Part shown: positions 1 to 12,900 of the stretch, one piece after another | How positions within the stretch are numbered: position 1 is the first letter of the stretch | Layout of the letters: every line of letters starts with the position of its first letter | Source: Amborella trichopoda | Taxonomy: Eukaryota > Streptophyta > Magnoliopsida > Amborellales > Amborellaceae | Reading direction: 5' to 3' | Assembly (NCBI RefSeq): GCF_000471905.2 | Contig: NW_006494916.1 | Location: forward strand, 2,920,380 to 2,984,379 | DNA length: 64,000 nucleotides | Notes under the pieces: generated by a model | Seen by the model: the letters and a program-made list of their open reading frames with translations, nothing else | Told to the model about the DNA's origin: nothing | Databases searched by the model: none | Position numbers and translations under genes: made by a program

Positions 1-108
1 TACAAATATAAAAAAAAATAATTCATGAAAATAAAATTGACCAAAATACCCCTTAAACCTTTTGAGAGTATTTTGGTCAATTTATTTCATGTAAAGTCTT
101 TCCAACGC

Positions 109-553
109 TTATAGACGAAAATGAACAGTGATTTCACCTACCCTCATCACCGTCCAAAATTCATCGCACGATCACGAATGACTAGTAGTGTTTAAATTTT
201 CATTTTTTTTTACATAAATCGAAATGATCTAAAATTTGGAACATGTGTACATCTTAGTGGGACGCACCTAATAAAAATATGAAAAAATTATTTCACAAAA
301 TATAAATTGACAAAAATACCCCTGTAAATTTTTAGGGGTATTTTGGTCAATTATATTTTTAATTATTGTTTTTATATTTTTATTAGATTCACCTATTTTT
401 TACAAACACACGCTCTAAATTTCAGATCCATTCCAATTTGTATAAAAAAATGAAAATTAAAAAACTACCAAACAACTGGGACCGTACGATGAACTTTGGA
501 CGGTGATGAGCATAGGCAAAATCACTGTTCATTTTCGCCTATAGATGTTGTGT
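109..553 (+). mobile_element. Foldback MITE with arms of about 200 bp
   Basis: The left arm (from CAACGCTTATAGACGAAAATG) and right arm (ending TTTTCGCCTATAGATGTTG) are inverted copies around a centre near 320, where ACCCCTG ... TAGGGGTATTTT pairs. Sequence before 109 and after 553 to about 780 repeats parts of the same family, so copies are nested or tandem here. Confidence 0.75.
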
Positions 554-779
554 AGTGTTACACGACATTTGAAGTTCATCGCATGATCAAAGTTCATTGC
601 ACAGTCACAGTTGTCTAGTAGTTTTTTTCAAGTTTCATTTTTTTTCTACAAATCGGAATGATATGAAATTTGGAAGGTGTGTTCATCTTAGTGAAGCGCA
701 CATAATAAAAATATAAAAAAAATAATTCAAGAAAAAAATAACCAAAATACCCTCAAAACATATTTACACAATTATTTGC

Positions 780-2860
780 AAGTTCTATGTGCAATGCGTG
801 TAATCTCACTACTTAGTTTTAAGTTTCTATGTCGTGGAGTTAGTGTTGACTATGTTGCCTTTCAAGGCCTTAAAGCCAAGAGTCTTTTATTCAGTAAGAG
901 TTAGAGAGTAAGAGACTAAATCTGGGTGCTTGACGCACTGGGGTTCAGATTCATATACCCCGCGTTTTATGAGGCATTGAGAGCATGCGCTTTGAGAGAG
1001 TTATATTTGGGGGAGGTGTGATGGTCACCTCCAAATAAGGACTATATTGATTAGAGTACCTCATAATTGATACAATAAGTTCTACGCTCGGAGAATCCAA
1101 TCGAAAAAAATAGAACCCAAGTGTTTAATAAAGAATTGGTCCTATATGGAATGGTTATGGCTTATGGGACATGAGCCCGTATCCTGATACGAGACCGTTT
1201 CATGGCATGTGCACTCATAATCGTATAGGAAAGCCACTCTTCTATAGTATTATCCGACTTAAAAGAGCAAGTGCACATATGCTTTAAGAGGACACATGTA
1301 TTAGCGTAGCAATATGTCCCACAAATATGCATCAGTAATCCATTGTGAAAATCGATAATGGAAACATCCAGCTCAGTGACTTTGATGTGGTTAATTATGT
1401 GTCATTGACTGTGGAGCATAGATCCGTTGAGTCGGCTTGAGACACCGATGGAACATTATTCGCGTCAGCCCAATGGAAGACCCAAACTAGTGTTTGGTCT
1501 AGAGATATCATTTACCTTTAGCCCAAATTAATCTAAAATTGATGAAAAAATAATTTATATTGATTAAAAAAATATAATAATATTGAAAAATCATTTGAAG
1601 AATTTTTGAGCTTGTTGAAAAAAAAAAGGAATTTTTTAAAATACCAAAAATAAAATTTTCAACTTTGTTTAAACAAAATATTGAACAAAGACAAGCCATG
1701 GGGATGCCACGTGGGTCCCAAGTGGCCATAGGGATGCCACATGGCACCCCCACATCCCCCTTGAACACTGGGCATCTTGTTGCCGTCATGCCCATGCATG
1801 GAGGGCATACTTGTCTTTTGTTGTATTGTGTTTTGTTTAAAACCCTATGTTAAATGGTTATTTCATGTGTTATGACTTAAGTGAGTTATTTTGTCACATG
1901 GTGTATTGTTCACACATGTGGTTAGTTTGACATGTGTAAAGTTATAGAATCTTGAGAATTAATTTAATTTGAAAATCATTATCTACATATAATTTTATGG
2001 CATGTGTGTGTATCTTATGTGGCATCACTTTATGAGTTTAAACCATATGAAGCTTTAGTGTTATTGAGATCCTGTTAGTGGTGTCATAAGATATTTTATT
2101 CATATGTGGATGTCTCATATTATATTTATGCTAATGTCTTTGCAAGCCTCACCTATTATTCAAATAACTATGGGCATAAGTGTAAACATGAATTTGGACA
2201 TAATAGGAAATAAAACATGGAGCTCAGGGCCTTAAGGTAAAATTATTATAACCTAGGTTTAATGGAGTGAATGATGTTAAATCTCATCCATTGATCTTAG
2301 GTGTTGAGATGTAGATGAGTGGCTTGGATAAATGTCTCTCATATGCTATTAATTATAAGGCATCAAAGATTAAGGTGAAATCTACACTTATGATCTAATA
2401 TATAAAGGAACTTATAGGATCATTTCAAACCCTAATTTTGAGTACTCACTTCAAAGAGAGAGACAAAGACAGAGAGCCACTCTTGAGTTTAACGTAGCCA
2501 CTAAGGCCTCTTGAGATCCACACCCTCCATTGTTGTTTCCACCTTGAACTTTGAGTTTAAACTCCTCTATGGTCATTCATGCTTGGGAATAAGTCGATAC
2601 TATTGTATCACCAAGGTATTGATTCTTCTTCTCATATTTATTTCATACATCATTTCCTTTATCTCAGCTTGTTGTAATTCTTAAATTACGGTTGTTTTTT
2701 ATCTATTTGTCATGATTATTTTGTTTTTGAAGAATCTCAAAGCTATAGTGTAGTCCATGCACATGATATGTGTAAACTAACTTAATTACTCCATAATCTT
2801 GAGTAGTTCCACCTTGTTTTTCATGATTCAAATTTTCTGAAATTTTCATTGAGGATGTAA
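780..2860 (+). other. Possible solo LTR or decayed LTR sequence
   Basis: No coding sequence. Around 2398 there is TATAAAGG followed by a leader-like stretch and CT-rich words, as in a copia LTR promoter. No paired LTR, primer-binding site or target duplication was found, so the call is weak. Confidence 0.25.
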
Positions 2861-4340
2861 TCAAAGTTCATATCACAATATTTGAGCATATGAAATAGCT
2901 TTTTGAGTTTGTTTTTTGCATATTGAAAAGTTCATGTGGTCCATCTTTGACCACATGATGTAGTTTTAACACATCTTCTTTATTTTGTGAAATCTCTATC
3001 AAACTTTGAAACGCTATTTTGATACATGTCTCTCGCATGATTTGATTCTCATTAAGTGAAATAAAGTGATCATATACTTCCCACATTGGATTGATCTCCT
3101 TCAATTATTATTATCACCCATGTCTGAGACAATGAGACAAAATTAAGTTCTCAAAATACCCGATCGTGGCCCGGGCACAAAGGTTCGAACTATGGCTTTT
3201 CCCATGTTTGTTTGCATACTAATTTGATGTGTTTACAGTTATTGATTTATTTATGATTAAATATATTGAGTATGTTATGTGAAAATTGAGATTATTTTAT
3301 GATCTTGTAGTATATGCTTTAAAGTTATACAATATTATTTATGTGAATTGAAATATCACTGAATTATCATGATCAAGTATATGATGTGTATAAAATATTG
3401 TGGGATATGACGAGAACAAAGATTGAAGACAAAATCATCATGTCATTTCAATAGAATGAGGAACTTTGAGTATATATGTTATATAATATGTTGTAGAGAT
3501 AAATATTGTGAGTATTTGGTTATTGTATTGAGTTTACTTGTATTTTTTAGCAAAGGATTTGTAAGTGACCTATTAAAGGTGAATTTTCAATTATTCAAGA
3601 TATGTATAAGTCTAGTTTATGGGCTAGAATCAATACTTTATGGTATTTATGAAGGTTTTGTCAATTTTAACCCCCATGTTTTTCAAAACAGTGAAAACAA
3701 ATATTAAGTTGTATTTCTAATCCCTAGGTCTTATACCTAAACGGTTAGGTGGTCTGGCAGCTGGTGGCATTAATTTTGAGCAATCAAAAATAAGGCGCAC
3801 CGAAAAACTATTTTCATAGATGTAGTTTTGGTGTAAGAAAGCCTTGGCATAAAAATTTATTGTCATGAAATTTAAAGATCCAAAAATTATGTAAATTGAG
3901 CATTTATAAACAATTAAAATTTTTAAAAATGAATGGTCCATATAATGCATTATAAAATGCACTATTTTTATGAATTGAAATCTCTTTTTTTCATATTTAT
4001 AAATCTCAAGATGGAGTCACCAATTTAAGGATTTTCTAACTTCAACAACATTAGTTGACGCGGTATACGAACCTCTTATTTTTCAATTAGCCATTGAAAT
4101 ATGGTCGTCCTTCAAAAAGATGGTTGTCTACGAGGGAGGATATATTTTGAAAGCATCTCTTTTCTTATTAAACACATCCCAATATTGTGTTCATAAATTT
4201 CTTTTATTTTAAACACATTCTAGTGTTATTTCGACGCCGGACCAACAAGGGACTACGAGACCACTAATCTCACTTTGATCCACAACATAATTTGGGCGTC
4301 CCGATTAAAACGTGCGACTTAAAAGTCCCCCTGTTTTTTT
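2861..4340. other. AT-rich stretch without a recognisable gene
   Basis: The short open frames at 2868-3104 and 3423-3707 show no domain or codon bias I recognise. 3717-4020 loosely resembles the MITE family seen at 4345-4725 (words such as ATAAATCTCAAGATGGAGT). Confidence 0.5.
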
Positions 4341-4344
4341 TGAG

Positions 4345-4725
4345 GGAAAAGTTTATAAAGAGCCAAGGCTCTAAACAATCAAATTAGAGCCCCTCTCAAA
4401 AATTTTACTAGAAGAGGTTGTTTTGATACCCAAATATCTTCAAATTGTTCCTTTCGACATCAAGATGCATGGACATGAGAAAAAAATTGATTTCAAGTTG
4501 TAAAAATAATGCATCTTATAACATATTTTTTACCTTTAATTTTCAAAATTTTCAAGTATTCATAGATCTGCTCAATCTACACTATTTTTTAAGCTTTAAA
4601 TTTTATAATTAAAGATAAAAATATATTTCAAAGCTATTACAAAGATTCACAATATTAAAACCATGATACTTTTTGAAGGTGGGCTCTAATTTGATTATTT
4701 TGAATCTCAGCTCCACACCCTTATT
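4345..4725 (+). mobile_element. MITE, GGGTGTGG family, copy 1
   Basis: Inverted ends: the left part has AAGGCTCTAAACAATCAAATTAGAGCCC, written here as AAACAATCAAATTAGAGCCC, and the right part has GGGCTCTAATTTGATTATTT then CTCCACACCC. The interior shares words with 15155-15556 and 52670-53032 (hexamers around GACATCAAGATGCATGGAC). Confidence 0.6.
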
Positions 4726-5690
4726 AAAAATTAATTAAAAACTCTCAATTCTTCAAAATAATTATGTTCTCTGTGAGGGTATCACATAAGTGATTACTTT
4801 AAGGCAAATTGTTTCATGCGGTGGGGACTGCATTTCTACATTTGTGGTCCCCAAGATATAAAGCATGCAAATAGGTGATCCCTTTAAAAACAATTGAAAC
4901 TAACTGTCCAAATGTTTTCTTAATAAATTTCTTTTTAATATACAAATTTTGTTTATTTTTTAATATTCATGATCTCCATGTTAGAGATTACATGTATGTA
5001 AAAATCAAGTCCAAAAATCCATCTCAAATATAGAAATTTTTAAGAGGTGACTCATTTCTACATGGACTCATTAAAACCGTGTCCTTATTTTAAATTGAAA
5101 CAGTATTTGGTGAATTGAAAAAGTATTTGGTGTGTCAGCTGACTCGCATGTAGATGTGAAGGCCCATTTAAAATCCATCTTAAAGATGGATTTTGAATCC
5201 AAAATTTTGGGATTTGTTAATCTCAACTATTGTATTTATTAAAAATATGATTTTTTTTTTCTTTTTGAAAAATAACATACATTTCGATTATGTTTTCTAC
5301 CGTCCATTTTTCAATATAGTGGAAGCACCATTTTTGGTCCATCTCTAAGATGGACATATGATTCATAAAAAGGCGCATATGTTTTGGTGAGTCGATGCCT
5401 TCTTATATTTTACAAAAAAAACTATCCAAAAGAAAATTCTCTCCTTGGAAAAACTGTTCTGAAATTTTGATTTGAAAGTCTCTGAAATTTGAATTTTAGA
5501 TAACCTCACCAAAAGTGGGTTAAATTAAGAGTCGACAATGTCATCAAAAGTTTTACAAATGCATTCTCAAATAATAATAATAATAATAATAATAAACTGT
5601 ATTTTCCACTCCAAAAAATAGGCATCAACATATATCAAGAATACAAAAACATATTCTCACAGGAAAAACAAATGAAAAACAAATTTGTTT
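4726..5690. other. No gene seen; includes an ATA microsatellite
   Basis: AT-rich DNA with no frame of interest. A perfect (ATA)n run of about nine units lies at 5569-5595. Confidence 0.6.
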
Positions 5691-5699
5691 TTTAACTCA

Positions 5700-6260
5700 A
5701 GTAAAATTTCATAATGAAGAAGTACAACAGCAGCACAAAGATAAAAAAAAAAGAAAAAAAAGACAGGAAATGATAAAAAAAGTTATTAACAGAGAAGAAG
5801 GAAAGAAGAAGAGAGGGATATAGAGAAAGAAAGTGAGAAGAGGGCTACAAGACTGCCCTAAGAGGGTAGTAATACTAAAGCATAGTTGTCAACCTCTCCG
5901 TTGCGCTCCCTGTAAACATGATAAAACCCTCTTCCATGAAACGAGAGTAGGATTTCATCCATTATAATACTCCAAAACCACGGGGGTGTTGTCTTGGTCT
6001 CGGTCCCATGAAATTACATTAGCTAAGTCCATTCAATAATCTGCACAACTGGCTAGAATCTAGTTTGGACACACCAATCTTCTGAGCCCACAACTTTGCT
6101 TCATTAGCCCCACATTGACGCAGCCGACCTTGATATGACCATTGAGCGACTCCATTTGAGTCCTGCAACAAGCCCCCATATCCCGAGACCTGATCCTCCC
6201 CTCGAATATTTCCATCAAAGTTTAGTTTCACCCATCCTCCAGGAGGTGGTAACTAGGTAG
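5700..6260 (-). pseudogene. LINE RNase H fragment
   Basis: Minus-strand reading at 6231-6019 gives MKLNFDGNIRGEDQVSGYGG and LLQDSNGVAQWSYQGRL, the start of the RNase H-like domain at the C-terminus of plant L1-type LINE ORF2. The frame is lost after about 70 residues. It lies just beyond the ARP9 3' end. Confidence 0.65.
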
Positions 6261-6999
6261 TTGATCTCTTGGGCCTCATTTCCCGTAAATATAAGATAAT
6301 TTCTGTGTCCATAAGTTTTGATTAAATTTGTGGGCTTTTATTCTTTCATTGGTCTATAAAACAATTTGGGTGGACAACTATTTCCCAATATTAGATCTTT
6401 GGGTTTTTGTTGACTCCAGTCCTACAGTGAAGTCCTCTTTTTTTTATTGTAGAAGCAATCTTATCTCTTGTTATTTGTTATTGTAAATTCTATGTTTAGA
6501 GTTATTTTATTGTTTCATTGATGCTCCCAATAAAATATTGTACGTTTTGTACTTTAATAGCGGTCGAAGCATACCATGTTGTTTTGTTTGCTGAAAATTT
6601 AGAGATAAAATTTGTCAAGCATGGCCCTAAATGCTACTAAATCATGACATGAAATTATCGTTCAATGAATATATTGTATCCCCACATGACAGCATTATAT
6701 GCTCCCCCTATAAATTGTAACTTTGTTTCATATGATCTCTTTTTCTTTATATAATAACCAAAAAATTCTCTCATTTATAAACATATGAAGGAACTCATGA
6801 AACAGTATACAATTTCAGGGAAGTGTAACTTAACATAGTTGGCATATGGTGTACACCATAGGGACAACTAAATATAAACCAAATTGTAAGTTAGATTACT
6901 GCTGCTTTGAGGAAGAGAGGGATCAAGAGAGCAATCAGGTGGCTAATGGCAGCCAAACGAATAGTATTGATGTGCTTCATGTATAAGAGTTGATACCTG
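6261..6999. other. ARP9 3' flank, no gene seen
   Basis: AT-rich; it should hold the ARP9 3' untranslated region (minus strand). I could not choose a polyadenylation site. Confidence 0.5.
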
Positions 7000-9900
7000 T
7001 TAGCTATTTATGTACCACATTGCTTGGGCCTGCAGGTAATATGAATCTCTATATTTTCTGCCGCTTCCTACATGAATACCAGATTGGATCCAGTCTTCTC
7101 GTTGTATCCAAGCATCTCGAACGAGGTCAAGGACGCCAAGAATCTGGGAAGAAGAGGCAGAGAAGCATTAGCCCTGAAAGACAAAGGGGGCCGGGAGAAG
7201 GGGCAGGCACATGATCCGCGGAGTGAAAGACAAAGAGGCAGAGAAGCACATTAGCCCAGAGAGTGAAAGACAAAGGGGGGCGGGAGGAGGGTCAAGCACA
7301 TGGCCCAAGAGAGAGAGAGAGAGAGAGAGCATATCACATGCACAAATAATGAGAAAGTAAATGAATCCTTTATAAATTAATGTGATGTTGGGAACAACTG
7401 AACAATTAAGCTATTAAATGTTAGAAGGTGTACCAACCCATCAAGTTATTTGATGACGTAACTCTCCCTCATGGAAAGTAAGAGGATTGCAAATCACTTC
7501 AAAAAGAAAGTCCACACGATTTGAGAGAATTCCATGATCTCAGGTTGGCCCCAATAGGGTGTTCTTCCCCACAGGAATTATCCGAGAGGTATCAACCTTT
7601 GCACAAGTCTGTATTGTTCCAACCAAAAGTTTGCACAAGGTTCCTACATGTCGTTACCTCCTATTCTCATTCCCTAACCAAGAAGATGCCTAGTGAGTAC
7701 TGAAGTCCCCTCAACCATTTTTCTCTGGAGCTACTCTAAATAGAAAACGCTAGCATCTATCCTTAGGAGCTCTGAGAAGCCACAAAACATGGATTACAGG
7801 CCGTGGAATCCCACTCCATGGATAGAACTAGAAGTGTTCAAAGAACAGGGCATGACTGTGGTGGTTTCATAATAGAAACTTCAGAACTAGATGTGATACC
7901 ACGTTTGGTTCAAGTCATGTGAAAAAATTCTCTCATGTGGTTAGGTGTGGGAATGATTTTCACATTAATTAGTTGTCAACTGGTGTGAAAGATGCACTAG
8001 GACCAATTGGTGTGAAATATTTCTACACTTAACCACATGAGAGAATTCTTTCACGTGAAAATATTTTCACGAAACAAACGTACCCTAAGTTTCTATGCCT
8101 TGTCTTGCAGCATTTTAAATTTCTGGTTTGTATTAAACAGAGATAATGACCTTGTTCATCCCACAAATCCTTCACCAAGACATTGGGAGGCATGAGAGAG
8201 ACTTGTAGAAAGGGATCGAGAAGTGTGGCAGACAAGTCTCTCACAGGAATTAAAATCACGAGAAATAGCCGGAAAAATTCAATTCCCCAGTAGCCACACA
8301 GAGAAGACGAGGATGCACAGAAGTAGAAGCTGGACAACTACGAATATGGAGGATACTTACTGCTCCACCTTTCCATGAAACAGAGACTGGATCACCTCTT
8401 GATTGCAGTACCTGGCAAAAAGTAATATTTATAATCAAATGAATCAATAACAGAAAATATCATCAGGCATAAGTATATCACAATATGCAGGGATTAAGAT
8501 CTGCACCATGAAAACACTTAAATTGTGACATTCTCCTTTTGATTTAGCCAGGAAATTAATTGCGTTGAGAGTAGTTTGAAATTTTCTTCTAGATTTCCAT
8601 TGTTCCTGATTCTTTGTGAATTTTCTAGCAATTGATATACTTTTACACATCAATTCTACAATTCGTTGTTTTAATATTTAGCAACTTCATGCAGATGAAT
8701 TTCAATATTTTGGGCATTTTGTCCTCCCTGCCACACACCTCACATTCACAATAACATCTATACTAGTATGCCATGTCCATGTAAAAAATTAAGATACCAG
8801 TAGAAGGGTGGTAACACAAATAAAGTTTACTGAATGTTCATTATTGTCAACAGATGACCAGAGAATTCATGAGACACCACAGTTGCATGCCATACTAGTT
8901 TCGAGGATAATGAGTGAAATACAGTGGTAACTAAGGCTTCAATCATAATAATTATAATTTCTTTCAGTCATCATATGCAATGCCCTGATAAAATATTCCA
9001 ATTGCCTCCATGAATGCTAACCACCATAGAGATGCTTGCCATCCCTTGAATCTATATAGGAAAAGCTTGATCAGACAGAGAAGGTTTCAACTTCAGGTTC
9101 AAAATATTTGTTGACATGAAGAATTCCATTGAGTGCCAAATGAAATAAACCAATGTATACCTATTTGAATCATTTAAAAAGTACATGGTATCAACACTTG
9201 GCAAAACAGGGGAGAAACATCTAACTATTTTTATCAGTGAAGATCAGACTGCGTGGAGAATTTTAAATTTTTACTACTTTGATCAAAGGTTAGTCAGATA
9301 AATATATTAGGATATTGGAACCTCCACATAGAGATCATACAAATATGAGCAAATAGAGCCCTGTGATCATTTATATATCATGCCTACTCAACTGAACCAC
9401 AGATCCAATGCCCCACTAGAATCAATGTCGTCAAGCTTCATCTGCAGATAAACACACATATCACAATGAAGTAGCACCATCATCAAGTACTGCATTAACC
9501 CACACTGATATCCCTTTATCTATAACCATCACCACAAGCATGTAAATAATCTAAGTACATTAACCTTGGACAAATAGGCTGAAGACATCTCTGTCTTCCA
9601 CAAAGATATTATTAAATTTCCACAAATAAAATGGAATCCACTCTCCTCCATCAAATGGCATTGAGGATATCTCCCTCCTGATAATGGATCGACAGACCCT
9701 ACTCCAAAAATACAAACTCATCCGAGAAGGACTAATGCTCAATCCTCGGAAGAATCTTCAATAACTGGCTAGCATAACATCTCATAACCTCTCCGTGATA
9801 TCTTAAATGACATCTCCGGATGTAAGAGGCCTAGCTTTGGAGTTTTCATCAAAGTGATGCTTTAAAGAATCCAACGGCGATAGGATACAGGCACCAGAAG

Positions 9901-12900
9901 CTGTACTATAAACATCCAAAAGGTGCCAAAGTTCCCTACTTTGACAATATCTATGGTTGGCCTTTGATTGCTACAAAACTTTGACAAGTAATATCCACCA
10001 ACACTCCAAGTATACTTGAGAGCAATGAGAGGGGAACAGAGTGCATGAATAACCAAGGGGACATCAGAGAGAATAGTTCTTATTAATGAACAATGGAGCC
10101 CTTAGGAATTATATGCAAGCCACTTATGGCCAAGTGACATAAATTCCCTTTTCTAAGAATAAAGTAAATAAAAGGAATACAAATAGTATAATGCAGCACT
10201 GCCTCTATAACTAGATAAATCTACAAAATATACGCAATCCATCACTCATTTGAATTCCATCTTATGTAAACGTGGGCAAGGAGACACACATAATAACATC
10301 ATTTCAACTACAATATAGGAAAATAAAAAATGTCAAACAAACCTACCTCAACGGTGTCGATAGCTTCATTTGCAGGAATAGCCCGCAAGACCCTGAAACC
10401 GAAAGGCATAAGCAAACTTTGTCAAGGTAATTTTTTTTTTTTTTAAGGTTTAGTAAGTTAATTGTAACTATCGAGTTATCAATTTTTCAGATGAAATTGA
10501 CTGCAAAACTTAAACATAAATGGACAGAATAGAATTGTCAGTTCTGTATCATTACTAGCACAAGAATGCCATCCTCAGAATATATAAAATGGAATGGTAG
10601 TAGAGATATCAGAACAGATGTTCAAAGGCAAGAAACCTTCATCAAGACCCATTACACCAAATAATGTCCTTGTAAATCAGATGAAGCAAATTTAAATAGT
10701 CTAAAGATAGCTACAGCTCATTAGAACCGCCGCAAAATTACGAAGTCCATGAAGTCTTTGAGATTCACATCAATTTTATATTTGTGTTTTTTTTCTCTTC
10801 GGTAATTGAGCTTTTCATGAAGGGCAAAACGAACTCCCCAATCTCCAACTCTAAAATGAGAAAACAAAGTATCACATTGTCCCTCTGTTCGGGAACTCAT
10901 ATAAGCCTCAACCTTCCCCCTTTGATAAGTTTCATAGGGTCTCTACCTTTCCTCCACAGCTGCAACAAGCCCACCAGTTGAAGCCACTCCACCAATCTGA
11001 AGTACAAGACAATATAAAAATCTCTAAGAAGACAGAAAACTAGATAATTGGCATTGTGCATATTCTACTCCAACAAGCACTTACCAGTTGGATGCTACAA
11101 AACAGCTTTCTCTGGAGGTCTATACGCCCTGGGATATAACCAGAAAATCGTGGTTTCAGTGAAAAATTGCAATCAACATTATTCAACATCTGTGGATAAA
11201 TATACACCATAAGAGTTACATTTACCCAAAAAGAAAAAGAACAAGGAAGGGAGGGAAGGGGGGGAGGGGGCACATGAAACTCTCACCTGTTGAAAGTATA
11301 CTTCTAGTGATCGCCTCTGCTAGACCGAGGTTTTCTTCTTTTTTCAAGACTATAGGACGAACTGGGTAACTATCCCACATGGCAGCATAACCATTTCCGG
11401 TATAAAATAGACCATCTGGCATGTCAGGTCTTCGATAAAACTCTCCATGAAATGGATCTTCGAGCATATCATCATAGTCGTGAAAACTGAGGAAATTATT
11501 ATAAGTAGACATTTTAAAATCACAGGTCAAAATGACTCTGCTACTATAGCTTTTATGTATAGACTTCTTCGGTCAAAAAACTCACAAAGGACGGGGAGGA
11601 GGTGGACATTCATCAGCTACCAAGACTAGTGGATGGAAGAGACCCATAGGAGGTACCTGTTTCCCAAAAATTTTATACCCAACAACATCAAAGTTCATTA
11701 GTGGCATAATAGGTACCAATGACACCATAATACACCAAAATAAAATTTACAGCTTCCTTTTCTGAATAGAGCTTCAATGCCTAGAGCAATTATACATGGA
11801 TATATATACAATACTTTTATATTCAGACTCTACTTTTCGAAAAAACTATGTAAACTTTGTCACATATCGTACAAGTTGATATAGACATGAAAATAAACAC
11901 AAGTCCATTTTTTAAAAAAACATAAGTGTCCATATTTATATATGCCCATATGTACTTTGCACATATTTCTATGCATTGCCATGTATGCTCACAAATACAG
12001 AAATATAGTGCAGAAATAATGCAGGTGATCCAAAAACTACAAATATCAAAATAAAACTAGATTCTTAAAAGAGAAAATTACATCTGTACCCCTTTAATTA
12101 ACTGTTATTACTAAATTCCCCATTTTTAAAGTATTACAATCATACCTATTTTCTCAAGCTTTGTTTTTTAAATGACCAAAATAGATAAGAGAAAGTAGAC
12201 TTAGGTGCAGTGGCCATGTGCAGCGCAAACCCAATATAGCACTTGTTAGGCGGTGCAAGTTAGTTCAAGTGGAAGGCTCAGAAAAATTAAAGGATAGGTC
12301 CAAAAGGACATGATTGGAAGTAGTGAGAAAAGATATGGGACTTAGGGCTTCACTGAGGGTATGACCCTTGATAGAGCAGAATGGCAGACCAGGATTCGTG
12401 TAGCCGACTTCAAATAGATGGAAAAAAGATCTAATGATGATGACCAAAATACCCATAAATCCGGAAGTTTACCAAGTTCCTTTGAAAGATAACTTTACAA
12501 CTCCGGGGTACTTTGGGGTTTCGTATCACAAAATTTTTATTGTTCTCAATCGAATTCCAGTAACAATTTTGAGGTTTGAAACCCTGAAATTTGTTGGTGC
12601 AAAATCCAATAACAACTTCTCGGTTTCAAAACTTGAATTGTTACTGTTGTCAATTTGATTCGATTCTAGTAACAATTTCCGGGTTTGAGACCCTAAAATT
12701 TGTTGGTGCAAAAACCCAATAATGACTTCAGGGGCATATATGGGGTGAATTGAAGTGCTTGACAACTTCGGATTTTGAAAATCCGAGGTTGGGGCAATTT
12801 GGGAAAAAAATCGAACATTTTTATAATGGGTTTTCAAAATGGGTATGAGGCTAATATATCCAACTTATAGGGATTTTAGTAATAATGGTTGATCAAAGGG

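Noticed and set aside
3423-3707. 94-codon frame
   Set aside because: Very AT-rich codons and no recognisable domain; expected by chance.
8029-8653. Minus-strand frames downstream of ARP9 exon 19
   Set aside because: They read past the exon 19 donor (GTAAGT at 8360-8355) into the intron. The true last exon at 7143-7000 restores the conserved C-terminus.
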